The notes under the pieces: generated by a model
What the model was told of the DNA's origin: nothing
Seen by the model: only the letters and a program-made list of their open reading frames with translations
The model's database searches: none
Part shown: in pieces, positions 10,336-24,239 of the stretch
Numbering within the stretch: position 1 is the first letter of the stretch
How the letters are laid out: every line of letters begins with the position of its first letter
Program-made: the position numbers and the translations under genes
Source: Capillidium heterosporum
Lineage: Eukaryota > Entomophthoromycota > Entomophthoromycetes > Entomophthorales > Capillidiaceae
Length of the DNA stretch: 53,093 bases
Assembly: GCA_016630905.1 (NCBI GenBank)
Contig: WBMQ01000024.1
Coordinates: forward strand, 1 to 53,093
Direction of reading: 5' to 3'

Positions 10336-11072
10336 TGTAAGGTCCAAGGGGGTGCTGCTGGATCCAACTAATGATGGTGTCATAATGGGAGCATATGACA
10401 TGAGAGGTTGGGACAATAGAACCAATGCTGACCACAGCATTGGTAATATGAATCACCCAAAGGAGGTAAGTCCAAAGGGAAGCAAAGAAAGTTTAAATGG
10501 AGTAAGCTAAGAGGGTATAGAAGTCAAACCACATATTTGCATGATCTAATAACTAAAAGGCTGACCAGGAACAATACTTTATTCATAGACAAAACAGAAT
10601 CAGGCTGTCAGAGACAGCTATGGCAGGGGAAACAGATTAGGCTGTCAGAGACAGCTATGGCAAGGGAAACAGATCAGGCTGTCACAACAGCTATAGTTGA
10701 TGGTTGAGATCAAGAGGTGAGTAACAGCTATTTAGAAAATAGCAAGGTGGAACGTTGTCAAGATACCAGCCTTCAATGGCATTCCAAGGGTTTAAATACC
10801 CTTTCGGTATCTTGGCAATACTTGCTGAATATCTGAATCCTGATATCAAAATGCTATGCTGGTAATAGCTGGGGTTCCTAACTTATAGCCGAGATTACGA
10901 ATATGGAAAATTGTCAAGAATATCTAATAAATAGAACAGATTTCTGTTTGAAACTAGATATAAATGGAAAGTAGAAAATCAAAGATTGGTAAGAGAAAGA
11001 AAATAGTATAGTGTGCAAAGAAAATTGGTCGATGACCTTAGATTAGGAATTGTAACAACCAGGGTTGTTACA
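10336..11072 (+). repeat. LTR2 solo copy, best preserved, target duplication ATAAT
   Basis: 737 bp from TGTAAGGTCCAAGGGGG to AGGGTTGTTACA, flanked by ATAAT at 10331-10335 and 11073-11077. Little RIP. At about 10603-10700 it has two full tandem units of about 38 bp plus a partial third, centred on CAGGCTGTCAGAGACAGCT. The right end forms a near-perfect palindrome (TGTAACAACC / GGTTGTTACA). Of the LTR2 copies here it is closest to the ancestral sequence. Confidence 0.92.
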
Positions 11073-11077
11073 ATAAT

Positions 11078-12991
11078 AGCTTTTTACTTAAATTTAATAG
11101 CCTTCATAAAGTTAAAGCTATATATTTATTAATATTTTATTTAATTTTTATAAAAATTATAAAATTTTAATAATGGTTTTTTAGATAATTATTCAAAAAC
11201 TATTTTTAAAATTATATTTTGTAAATTAGCTTAGTAGTTAGATCTTAGTTTTACTAAAGTTCTAATAAATATAGAGTTTTTAAAGCTTATACTACTAATT
11301 TTAAACAGATTACTATACTTTATTTAAAATATGTAATATAATGTTATTAAAACTTGCTAACTAATTAAAAATGATATATTACTTCTAATTGAAAGTTAAA
11401 CTAAACAGCTTAATTTGGTATTTTTATAATAAAGGTTAGTTTATAAATATATATTAACTAATTTTTAATAAGTTTTAATTTAAAAACTTTTCAAACTATT
11501 ATTCAAGTTTTAAATAAAGATTTAGTTTAGTTTAATAGTCTTATCTTTAAATATAAAATAGCTAGAATAAAGTACTAATATACTATTTTATTAGTAGTTT
11601 AAGATTAAAATTCTAATTGATATTTTATAATTTTTAAAGAAATAAATAAGATTGTTAATTTAGAAAAGCACTACTAAACTTAGCTTAGTACTATAAAAAA
11701 AATAGTTAAAATATTTAAAAAAACTTTTAGTATATTAGTTAAATAGTCTTTTATGTATATAAATTTTAATTAGTTATTTTAAAACTTAGTAAAAATATAA
11801 AGATAAGTTAATAATTTAAGTTTAATTTAGCTTTAATATTCTTACTTAATAATTTTAGCTTTAAAATTATAAATACTACTTTATTTAAGCAGATTTAAAA
11901 GGTATACTAATACTTTTACTATTAATAATACTAATTTTAGTAGTAAAAACTTAAAGCTTAAGGATTTTCTAATTATAAAACCTATTAGCCTTTTTAAAAA
12001 GTAGGCTATAAACCTAATCTAATTTAATATACCTATATTTTACACTTTAGTTAAAACTTTTATTATTATAAAACTTAGTTTAATAAATATACTACTTAAA
12101 AAAATCAAAAGTATAATAACTATGCTTTTAGATTAAGCTACTATTTTTAACTTAACTAAAAGCTTAGAGAAACTAATTAAGAACTTTTATTTAATCTACT
12201 AATACTTTAATCAGTTTTTCAACTTTTTAAAATTAGAAAATTTTTATTTTTATATTTTTTTAAACTTTAATCTTAGTTTTAAAAAAGTTAATCAATGGAT
12301 AATATTGTTTTTATAACCTAAAAGTGCATTTACTTATAAATTCTTTTAAATTTTATTTACTATTTTTAGAACTTTTATTTAAAAGTATTAAGCTATATAG
12401 CTTTTATAAACAATAAGCTAATTATTAAACTATAAGTTAAACTTTTCAATACTATCTTTTAAATTATTAAATATATACTGTATTATATATAGTTTGTATA
12501 GTTATAAGATAAAAATAAAACTATATAATATATATTTATAAAATAAAGTTTATTTTTATTAATTAAAATTTTAAAGTATAATTTAAATTAGTTTTAAAAA
12601 AATAGTATACTATTAAAAATTTTTAAAAGTTGATATAATGATTAATAATATTTTTTAATAGCTTTTATACTACCTTTTAAAAAATATATCTAAAAGTAAA
12701 TAAAGCTTAAGGATTATAAAAGCTAAATAAGTATGTATTTTAATAGTATTCTTTTTGCTTTAATATATTTGGTTAACTTAAATATACTTTAAATTTTTCT
12801 TAATTTTAAATTAATAACTTAACTAACTTTATTAGCTAATTTTGTTATATTAACCTAACATTTTTGTTAGATTAGTTGGCAGTTTTTATTAGTTTGGCTT
12901 AAAGATATAATATTATAGCAAATAAAGTAATATAATCAATAAATATTTTTATTATATAATTCAATCTTCTAAAAAGTATATCTTTAGTTAT
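11078..12991. repeat. Extremely AT-rich relic, possibly retroelement interior
   Basis: About 1.9 kb with almost no G or C (for example, three G and no C in the 60 bases from 12541). No LTR signature is visible, unlike the blocks on either side. It could be the RIP-destroyed interior of a retrotransposon, but stops in every frame prevent recognition of any domain. Confidence 0.3.
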
Positions 12992-13612
12992 TGTTAAAAA
13001 ATATCTATAAAGAATGCTTATTAATAAAAGGTAGCTAGGATACTATAGTAGCTAATACTTTATAAAGGCTAAAAAAGTTGATAAAAGGGTTATATAAAAA
13101 GAAAACTTATACTTAAATTCTAATCCAAAAATACTAAATAGATAAAATACTTTAATTATAGCTTTAAGGCTAAAAAAGATACTTAAATTTATTAGTTTAA
13201 AATTATATTTTAAGATTTAGTTGTATGCAACTTTTAGTTTTAAATAATACTAAATAAAAAGTTTATACTATATTGATAGCAAAAGGAAATATCAAATATT
13301 TAATAAGTTTATTTAATAATTCCTTATTTTACTACTAAGTTTATCATATACTTTATATAGATTTCTTATTTTAGTAATAGATATTTTAAATATTAATAGT
13401 TAATACTTTAACTTTTAGTACTAATATTTATATTGTTTTTTAAGCAAATATTAATGACTTTAAGTAATGTAAAGGTTGATCTAGAATAATTATTATAAAG
13501 TTAAGTGCTTAATTTCTGTTAATGATATTGAAATAAAAGTTTAAGCTTAAAATATAATCTTAATTTAGGTTATTAAGCAAAACTATAGCTGATTTAAAAA
13601 GGTTTTCCTATA
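12992..13612 (+). repeat. Family D LTR, target duplication GTTAT
   Basis: 621 bp, from TGTTAAAAAATATC to GGTTTTCCTATA, flanked by GTTAT at 12987-12991 and 13613-13617. The matching flanks define both ends of family D even in this mutated copy. Confidence 0.8.
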
Positions 13613-14211
13613 GTTATTTTTAAAGAAAAGTATATATCCAAAATAATACATTGTTATTAATATTAAAAACAATACATATATAAATATTAGATTAATAGAA
13701 TAAAGCTAGAAAGTTTAAAATTTAAAAAGATAAAACATTTTAAAACAAAAGTATATATTAAAACTATTAGATACATATATATAAGTAAAGAAATTAAGTA
13801 CTAAGGAATATTTAATTAGAATATATATTTACATTGAAAATAATATTATAAAAGTACTAATTTTAAAATTAACTTTAAATATAATTTAAATTGTTAATAA
13901 AAGTTAAAAGCTAAAATAATCCTACTATAGTAATTAAACTAAATTTATAAGACTTAGAAAGATATTGTTAAATCTAACTAATAATAGTATTATAATAAGA
14001 ATATATATTAAAGTAAATTATAAAATCTAATAATAATTATTATATTAGGAATATAAATTATTTAAAGATAAATAAAGCTAAAAAGTAAAGAATTTGAATT
14101 ATATAGTAGTATTATACTAATAATCTAAAAAGCTTACTAATATATAATAATCTTTCTAAATTGCTATAATTTCACTTAATAGCTAAAACTTAATTTATAA
14201 CTAGACTTAGA
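13613..14211 (+). repeat. AT-rich DNA with an LTR2 start fragment
   Basis: From about 13948 a degraded LTR2 beginning can be followed (TATAAGACTTAG, then the AATCTAACTAATAATAG segment) for roughly 200 bases. The remainder is AT-rich without a recognisable feature. Confidence 0.4.
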
Positions 14212-14802
14212 TAACTAGTTAATATTTTTTATCAAGATTAGAGATCTTTTCTTTTTAGTAAAAATTAAGTAATTAACTTTATATTAACTGCTTTTAAATC
14301 CTTATACTCTTTAAAGCTAATAATAGTCTTTTAGAAAAACATAATGGATTTTAATACTAAAGCTTAAATAAATAAATGTTGATTACTAGTATTTAAAACA
14401 TTTATTACTAAAAAAGTTATTTATATAAGGCTTATAGTAAACTTAGTAGTAGGTAAGTAATTATTATATATATATATATTAAATATTTGATATATACTTC
14501 TGCTATTAGCATAGTATAGTTTAGAATTGAGAAGTTGCATTCCTCTAAGACTAAGAGTTGCACTAACCTAAACTAAATTTTAAAACTTAAGTTAAACAAT
14601 GAATTTAACTATATTTCTTAGCTTTATAGCTATAATCAGAGTACTTCTATTTGCTTACCACTTTTATATCAGATTCTAAGTATAAGTTTCCTTCTTATAT
14701 AGACTTTTTGTTAGCTTTTTTAGCTTTTATATAGTACTAGTTATTATTGCCTCTTAGCTTACCTTTATTAGTAAGAATTTTTAATAGACACTTTTAGCAA
14801 CA
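14212..14802 (-). repeat. Family D LTR, reverse, degraded
   Basis: Reverse D sequence ending CTTTTAGCAACA at about 14802. The middle is recognisable by the CTCTAAGACTAAGAGTTGCA segment. The left end is uncertain. Confidence 0.5.
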
Positions 14803-15400
14803 TTTATTTACTTAATGAAAATGCTTTAAAAAATACATTTCACTTTCTTTTTTTAAAGCTTTGTTATATATATTATAGCTTAGAAATAAGGTATAATTTA
14901 AAGGTTTGTAAGTAGGTTTTTTAAACAAAATAGAAATTATAATTTAGTTATAGTTATTTACTTTAGCAATTAAAGCTTTGTAGAATAATAGTTGGAAAAA
15001 CTAAAATTAAATCAAACTAAGCTTATAGCACTTTTGTTAAAATTAGTAATTATAAAGTAGTACTAATTATAAAGCTTAATACTTTAACATAATATATATA
15101 AACATCAATATATAATAGGCTAAAATATAACATAGTTGAAAAGGTTCAGGTTTAAAGTATTTGTAAACTTATCTAAAAATATGTCATTTTACCTTTAATT
15201 ACTATACCCTACCTTTATAAACATTTTACTAATTATAATTTTTCAAATTTATTATTTATTCTAATTTTACATTGAAGTTTATTATAGATCTAAAATTAGT
15301 ATTTAGTAAAATAAATTCAAATATTACTTAATTTTACAATTTAAGCATTTATAAATTTCATATAAATAGATTTTAAAAAGCAGCCTAAGTAAACCTAATG
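14803..15400 (+). repeat. Degraded LTR1-like 3' portion and AT-rich DNA
   Basis: The AAATAAGGTATAATTTAAAGG segment (about 14885) corresponds to the LTR1 region just after its pyrimidine tract. The rest is too eroded to assign. Confidence 0.35.
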
Positions 15401-18400
15401 ATACTAGTATATGCTGCCAAGTTTATTATAAAATTATATAATTTCAAGATTGATTTATAGCAGGTAGTTTTAAACCTTTTAGTATTATTTTTGGCTAGTG
15501 TAATTTAAATATAATAGTTTATAAAATTCAATAAAAGCAAATCTTAATATTATAAACCATCTTACTAATAATCTCTTTATAGCTAAGTAATCAATGTTGA
15601 TTATTAATAGCTATCAAAATTTCTGCTTAGTATATTTAGTAGTTCTTTCTATAGCACTTTCCAAAGCTTATTGCTAAAGCTAGTCCTATTGGTGTCTACA
15701 GGTTTTATACTATTTAGCTATATAGTATAGTTAAAATACAATTACTTATATTCAATTTACTATTAAAAACCAACAAAATCTATGTAAACTTATCAAAATA
15801 ATCTAGTCATAATAGTTCTAAAAACTAAGGGAAAACCTAATTGAATATTATTTTAAAGAAATGTATTGGTTACAAATAGTATCTATTAAATTATAATGAT
15901 CTATGCACTTTAAAAAGATTACAAGATTAATGAACTATACTAGTTAATATCATATTAACTTTGTGCTTCTTTAACTTCTAATAAAAAGCAAACAAATTCA
16001 TTGCTTATTATTAATGAAAAGTTAATTGAATGTAGTGTCTTAGAAGGATAGATAAATGTCAAATGCAATAAATAACTTTTAAATTAATAAGCACGAAGGC
16101 AGATAATAGAGTTGGAAGTTAAAAGTAATTACCGTTACAAATATGCTATGCAAATAAGCTTGTACAAAGTAGTATTAATTTTAAAAGTTTGATTTTCTAA
16201 ATAATACTATTCTTTAAATTCTATATGCCTAATAAAAATTAAGAATCATAAAAATACTATGCTGTAGCCTGTAAATACCCAGTTTTATAGTAAGACTTAA
16301 GGATAGACATTAGATATCAAAACTATAATTGTAGAATTGGCATGCCAATTCTATCCTTTTGATTAATATAGTATACTTGTTAGTACAGGTTATTACTACA
16401 AATCTATAGTTTGGATTATTAGAATTCTGTTGAGTAGTAGCTTGAATAATAACCGAAAATGTTACTAAAAATAAACCTATCACATTGTACTTTGAAGTTT
16501 TTAAAGATGCTAATATATAGGAGATAGAGCGTGGAAAATTATTTATAGAGTCAAGAGGAAATTAGGTCTAATTAATAATTAAAGTACGAAAGATGGTTTT
16601 TATCAATTCTTTACTATTATGAACTATAAAGCCATATAGTTACTAAATATAATATATTAATATTAATAAAAGTTTGAAACTAGTTGTAAAAGTCCAAAAA
16701 ATATAAAACTTGTCAGGAGGATTTGGAAAAAATATGAATTGATGAGGATATTTAACAATGCTTCTTTAGAAAATAGCAATTCTACAAATTTTAAAATTGC
16801 TTCTACAACTTTTATAACACTACTTAAATTAAATCATAGCGTTTAACTAGCATGACTTCAATGATCAAATATACAAAAGTAGGTATTTATTTTTAAACTA
16901 GATTGCAACTATCCTTAGAACATAACTCCTTCAAATACAAGCTAACTTAGATTTAGCTCTACCAAATAATAAATAACCTTAGAATAGCAAAAATTGTAAA
17001 ATATCCTATAACTTCGTATATTTCTAAAAATATATTAAAGTTAATAGCATATACTTTTCCAACACATATCTAATAAAAATTATGAATAAATAAATAAATT
17101 TAAAATCAAACATAAAGTATAATAAAGTGATGTTTTTAAAAGTAATCGAAGTATAAAAGCATGAAATGCTTATCTTTTTAGCTTACTGCATAAATATATT
17201 AATATATTGCACTTTAAGTTTGCATTAAAAATATTAGATTACATACATCAGTTTGGATGCTTTAATAGTTAAAATATAACGAAGCTATTTATTTATAGGA
17301 TATAAATGTAATAAAAATGAATTTTATAGCTGTTACTAAATACAGCGTATTTTAAAATATATCTGTAAACTTGGAAATTCCAAGATAAAACAGCTAGCTT
17401 AAAGAACATAGTAACTGAATGTTTATTAAATTGAAGTGATAGTTAATTGAAAATAGCTGGGAAAGTTATTTCTTGGGATATTTAAATTAACACTTGTATA
17501 TTTATCAAATTCAAATCTAAATAGCATGCGCCTAAATATAAGCACAGAGGTTATACAAGGAATTAAGCTTAGAAGTACTATCTGATAAAATTGTACTATT
17601 TGTTTGCCTTTGTTAATATAAATACGACATTGTATTGATGTACCTTATATTCACTATAAATCTAAAATACAAGTTGATAGTAATTGAATCAAATGAAGTG
17701 AAAGTTTAAATAATTTCCTAATTATATAAAATATGATTTAATTAATTGGAAGTACAATTTATTTTAAAAATTTTTATGGGAAAATAATGCACCAAATATT
17801 CAGATGAATTAAACGATTCATAAATCTACTTTATTAAGTATAAATTTAAAATTATTGTTGGGAAATACCTTTATAATATAAAGTCATTTAATGAAAAATC
17901 CAATAATTATATAGATTTTGACATTAACATCTCCAAGTAATTAAACCTAACTAAAGGTAAATAAGTATTGGTTATAAATTAAAAGACAAATAAAATCCAA
18001 AACCCGCTTAATCTATTTTAATTATACTATTTTTCGAGAATACTTTAATGGTTTCTGAAGTTAACTGTTAGTTTGGTATATATTGTGTTATTTTCAACGT
18101 GAATTTAGTATGAGTTTTCTTTAGAAGGTCGAGTTTTTGTTAGAGCATATAAATCCAACAGAGTGAATAATTAGAGTAGAAACAAATTTATTGGATCTAA
18201 ATTATTTCTATTTGTTACTTTAGCTGAAAAATATTCAATAGACTCATTTAAACATATTTACAATAAAACTATTTCAAAGTAATGCTGTCTTCAGAAAAGT
18301 AGGACAATTTAGAATCCAATAAAACACAATGTAAAGCCTATTCCTGGACTAAGTATAACGTCAAATAATATACCTATTTAATGCTGTATCTACCCAGTAA

Positions 18401-21300
18401 TGAATATTTTATAACAGTAGTTTTAGGAATATAATTTATCTTGGAAGGCTAGTATATTTCGAAATTAAATGATGCAAAATCATTTGGAAGTAGAACAGTT
18501 ATTCTTTCAAGTTTCAAGATCAGTATTTTAAAGTGCCATCAATAGGCACAATAGTATTTTATCCAATTATATTCCAGATACTATAACATTTAATATATTT
18601 TTTAAAATAGCTGTGGGAAACTATGTTTCATCAAAATAAAGATGACTGATGCAAAATTAATTGAGTGATTATAGCAAAATATTATGAAACTTTACTTTAT
18701 TGAATTGGAGATAGATTTATTAATTAACAAAAGGTTACAAAAAAGTATGTATATTTCATAAACTACCCTTTCAAATATCCTTAAATTATTCTATACATAT
18801 AAAATGTTTCAAACTACCAAGATTTTCAAGTGTCAATTTTAGTATCTTTGATTGAGCTTGGTTATTTGCAAGATACTGGTACTGTTCACAAATTTGTGGA
18901 TGGTTTCTTACTCTATTCATTTAACGCCTCTATATTGCACAATAGAAACAACCCTAATCATTTGATTTGATTTTGCAGGAGCTAAATTTCAGATTGTAAA
19001 GATTATCTATAATTCTGAAAATCATGGAATTTGAAATGCTACTATGTTTGTTTATACTATAGGGATATTTGAAATAATCTAGTATATTTTGATTAAATTT
19101 AAAGTGCTAAAATCACAAACTTTTAAACTACATTAAATATACTAATACGCTTTGCCAGTATTAAAGTACAAACAATCAATAAATTATTGAATAGTTCTAA
19201 ATAATTTAAGCAACGTCTAAATATTGATTGGACTATTTAGATTGGTCCGTAAGCTAATTGGGTTTATAAAGCTGCTTTAATCAATCTACTAATGTAGTTT
19301 ATATTGTTACTGGCCAAACACATTTCTTATGATCTAACTTTATGTTATTTTTCAAACTAATTTAGTTAGAAATTTCATGTTTTTGAAATAGCACAATAAT
19401 ATTCTGAAAACACCATACACTATTTTGGAATAACCTAGTACATTTCGAATAAACTCAACTAAATTCTATTTGTACTTTTACTAAAATATATCGCAGCTAA
19501 TTCCCTTGGCTAGGATATTTTATATAATAGCAAACTACGTCAATAAATGCCATTTATGGAAAGTGGGCTTGTATACATATTTTAAGCCACAGCTTTAATT
19601 CATAATCTACTTTAAATATTTTAGAGGTCGGCATTCAGAATTTAGGGTTTTCTCAATGTTGCTCAATGTATACTAAAATAGCCAAATTAATTTTGAATTG
19701 ATAATTCGTTATCTAAAGAATAACATTTTAATTGAATTGAAAGTACAAACATTATACCATGCTTAACAGATTTTGGTAAAGTGAATCCTATTTAGCTTTA
19801 AACAGGTATTTTCAACTTAGGCTGAATTAGTTACTATGCAAGTCATTAATTTTAGACTACCTCCAGAAGGAAAATAAATTATTTGGGCCAATAACAGATC
19901 TGCTGATTTTAATCCAAAGGTTTGAAGTATATTATTTAATGGAGAAGCTGGTACATTCTTTTATATCCTTTTATAGGAATGGGATGTTTATATAGTCTAT
20001 CTTGAAAATTTAACGAAATTTAATTGAATTTACGATATTATTTACTCTATTTAGTTTGAACTATATTATTTTAGGAACTATTGTCAATTTAGCTAACTCT
20101 ATAAGGTACTAAAAGTAGTTTCGGACAAGTATTCCAATATAAAGTTTAGTTTGGGTTTAAATCTCGAGCTTTTAAAAACACCTTTTATACTTTGATATCA
20201 ATAGGTTATTTTTGGAAAGGCTTAAAGAATCAGCCTATAAATACTTAAAGGTTATTATAGTGTGGCTAATACTGTAGCATAACTCAACTTTTAACTTTAC
20301 TAGATGGTTTTAAAATTTATATTGTCTTGATTAGATTGTATTTAGAATGAATATTGCGGTAGAATTAACACATATTTTGAAGAATCAAAATATATATTCG
20401 AAATTCAATTCTGATTCTAACTAGTACTATTTAAATTTAATGGTTCTAGTTTTTTAAAGCGTCCCACTTTACATAGATACTGAAAATATTTAATCTAAGT
20501 TGTAGAACATTGCAGTTGACAATCGATATTTTTAATCTTGGTATGTTGATAATTTCAATAAACCATTTTCCAAATCTCAAATATATCAGCTTTAGCTACC
20601 AACATAAAACAAGCTTTTGAATAAATAAACTACAGTATTTGAAAACTAATTTGGTAGGTAAAGGTATAGGTTGATTTTAGGCTTTACTATTAATTTAAAT
20701 AGTATTAGAAGAGTTATTAATAAATAATCAATAAAGCCACATGATTACGATTATATTAGAACTAGAAAAGAAAGTTCTAAAGGTTTGAAGTATAAAAGGT
20801 CAAGTCTTTGATTGCTTATAGCTTGAAATATACGTATCTATATACCAATAAAAATGCTTTAATGGAAATAAGTAATAGGTACTGGTAGTCCAATTTTGGA
20901 TATTAGGCATATTTCTATTATTGATATTTAGTAATAGTCTGAACTAATGGAGTGATAAATAGATAATTTATTAAATCTGCTAAACGATACCATTGTTAAA
21001 AAGCATTAAACCATAGTTAATTCTTGATAGATTATTTAGATGCTTTGCGCAGCAATATAGTTTGGATTTACTAAGTTCAAATTTCTTTTGGTTAAATTGC
21101 ATGCAGTTTTCCAACAATTTATGCGATAAAAAGACTTTTAAATGGATTTTAAATTAGTTATAGGTCAGTTTGAAAAACAAATCCCAAGATTAGTACTTTA
21201 TGAATTACTTACCTCTAAAATATTAGAAGCTTTTAAATTTATCTTGGATATATTTTAAAAAGCATTGATTCTTTAAACACCTTTATGTTATTTTATAATA
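15401..21300. other. 6-kb AT-rich island with no LTR signature and no gene
   Basis: No open frame of 60 codons or more and no recognisable LTR end. The texture differs from the flanks: it keeps CpA, CpG and mixed words, and the 60 bases from 18001 contain 16 G or C, against 3 at 12541. Loosely similar phrases around CTAGTATATTTCGAAAT recur (18450, 19078, 19431), hinting at very old degenerate repeats. I cannot assign a function. Confidence 0.4.
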
Positions 21301-22330
21301 GCTGAATTTCAGATTAATTAATTAGGACTCATTTATCTTAAAAACTAATATGTATAGATTAATAGATAGGAATGGTATTATATATACTATATTAGTTAAT
21401 AAGATTAATAAGCCAATAGTAGTATACTAGTAAGCAAAAAATAGTATATTATAAACCTAAGTAAATATTTTTTATTAAGTGTTTGGCTACTAGTTTAGAT
21501 TTCTATCAAATAGGTTTAGTTGAATTAATAAATCTTTTGGAATAGGACATAATATATAGTATTAATTGGTCGACCTTGCTAACTCTTTTACTGTTAGTAT
21601 AGATTTCTAGTTGAGTAGATTTGATTAAACTTGAAAGTCCTTTAGTAAAGGATATATTATGTTTAATTATGTTACAGGCTAGCTAATATAAACATAATAG
21701 TTATCTTATATCTAATAAAAATACTTAGCTCTTAATTCTTACAAAACTACTAACTAGAAGTCATTTTAAAATATTTAATTAGACTAATCCAATTTATATT
21801 TATGATTTTAAAAATCTAAACCAAAACGGAAATACTCTATTTTCTGTATAAGAGCTTTAATATTTATATTATAGCTTAGAGAAAAGTTACTACTTGACAA
21901 TATATAGGTTTATAAGTTTTAATTAGAAGAATAAAAGAAAGATAATAGTACTATTATGATCTATGAAAACTATAATCATTTAATTGCTTGATATATACTA
22001 TATTGTAGGCCAGTTAATACAAATAGTAGGATTTCATTATAACAAAACAAACTATTTAAATTCTTTAATTCTTTCAAAATTATTAGCTAGGAAGCTTTTT
22101 AAAATGCATAAGAAATTAATCTAAACTTGAACTTATAATCTAAAAGATGACCTAAAATATCTTCAAAACAACTTAAAAACATACCTTTTTTACTTTAATA
22201 AAAATAATCTAGAAAAACATTTTTTTAGTTTATTTATTTATTAAAGCTTTAATTTATAACATAATCTTAAAAAGCTTCTTTAGAGAATTAGCTTAATAAT
22301 TGTTCTAATTAGTCAAACTTTAGTTTTAAA
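21301..22330 (+). repeat. Cluster of degraded LTR1/LTR3 5' fragments
   Basis: Several partial copies of the LTR1/LTR3 opening (variants of GTGTTTGGCTACTAG and GGTCGACCTTGCT) appear near 21470, 21560 and 21990. Each is followed by the element-like TAGCTAATATAAACATAA segment. None has both ends. Confidence 0.45.
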
Positions 22331-23000
22331 GCTGTTTTAAGCTAATAGTATATTAATTTAGCTTTTTAGCTATTATATTTCAAACATCAGGTTATTTTTT
22401 CATAGTTAGCTTACAATTATACTATGTTCTAATAATATGCTTTGGGTTATAAACTTTATCTTTTATCAAAGATTTACTTTAAATTACTAGATAACCAGTT
22501 TTACTATATTAATCAGCTATACAAATCATTGGATCTGAACTTTAAAGGTAGACTACTATAACCAAAACATATATTTGCTTTTTTATAAAAGAAATATCCA
22601 TTTATATATTATTAAGTTATAACTATCTCCCAAACTACAATATATATATCATAACTTTTATATAGGAAGAAGGGGCCGGTTTTTCTTAGGATTAAGGATT
22701 TCAAAAATATAGAGGATTTTGGAATTTCATAGTTTAAAATCTTTAAAATTCTAAAATTGTATATTAAGTTGGATTAGTTTTATTAAATGTTTAAAGGTTC
22801 TTAGCCAGTAGTTTTGCAGGAATTGAGGATTTTTAGTACTTTCATTGATTGTAGAGAATTCAGCTATATTTATATTAGTTAACCTACAATATAATAAAAA
22901 ATATATTTTATACTAAAGGACTCACCAAGTTTAGCTAAACCTAATTAAATAAAAGTCCTAGCTAGTAGTTAAACACTCAGTAAGAATGATTAGCTAACAT
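22331..23000 (-). repeat. Reverse LTR3-type relics
   Basis: The reverse LTR end phrase (TTTAGCTTTTTAGC) at about 22355 is followed by a reverse LTR3-like body. At 22920-22995 is the reverse complement of the LTR1/3 5' region (GACTCACCAAGTTTAGC). Confidence 0.45.
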
Positions 23001-23099
23001 AATATATTAGATTTTAGTTTTATAAAAGTCAGTTAAAAAAGGCAAATTATTAATATAAAACTTATAAACTAAACTTATAGTAAATACTAACTATTTTAT

Positions 23100-24239
23100 A
23101 AAATTTAATACTTTATAAATATATTATTATAATATACTTCTATAGCATAATAAATTCAAACTATTTTTTTAATAATACACTTATTAATATTTCTATCCTT
23201 TTATCTATATTTATTATTATTTTTAGATTTTTCTAATTTATAATGCTTTTAAATAAATGATTATTTTATAATAAAGATTACAATTTATCTTTATATTATA
23301 TATATTTTAATACTAACTTTCTATAACTAATAGTTAGCTAAAATTAGAATAAAAATACTGTTAGTTTATATTAGCTTAAAATTAAAGCTTATTATAGTAA
23401 ATTAGAAAAATTATAATAAATAGTATTATATTTTTTAGCTTTTTTATTTTTATAAATTGATTTATATTTAGGTTATTACTAAAGTATTAGCTATTAAGCA
23501 ATAACTTTAGGTTCTTTAGTCTTATTAGTATTATTACTACTATATTAGCTTATATTAAGCCTATTTAATTTTTTTAAAATAATATATATATTATAGCTTA
23601 AAAGCAAAGTATAACTTAAAATATATACCATATATTTTATTAAAAATAAATATACTTATAAGCTACTATAGAAAGGGCTTTTTAGAAATGCTAAACTAGT
23701 CTTAAAATAAGCTAATATAGTAGTAATTATACTAATAAAACTAAAAAGCTTAATACTATTACTTTATTAGTTAATACTTTAGTTATAATCTAAACCTAAA
23801 GTTAGTTTATAAAGATAAATAAGGCTATAGTTGTAATAAAGCTAAGAAAAGCAATAATATTAATTAGGTTTTAATAATTAATCCTATTTAATTAGCTTTA
23901 ATTCTAATACTATTTTGTAAATTCTAAGTTATTTTTAATCTAACACTAATATATATTAACTTTAAGCTACTCTAAGTTGGCAATAATCTAGTTTGATTTT
24001 TAATTAATTTAATAGTTATAAAAAATTAGTTCTAATAATGTATAATAATTATAGTATAGGAAGAAATTAGAATTTTTATTTATAAAATAATTACTTATTA
24101 AAAGTTATACAAATTAGAGGAATTTATATAAAAATATAAGATAAAAACAATAGGATAATAAGGATACTAATAACTAGTACTTTATTAAGTAAATGATTTA
24201 TATCTATTATACTTTAAAAGTAGACTAGGATTATCTATT
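23100..24239. repeat. Two family A relics in inverted orientation
   Basis: A forward A 3' part is recognisable to about 23590 (TTAGTCTTATTAGTATTATTACTACTATATTAGC). A reverse A copy can be followed from about 23680 to 24239. This repeats the head-to-head arrangement of A seen at 3.6-7.3 kb. Confidence 0.5.

Noticed and set aside
10600-10700. CRISPR-like direct repeats
   Set aside because: Adjacent tandem units without unique spacers, inside an LTR of a eukaryotic genome.
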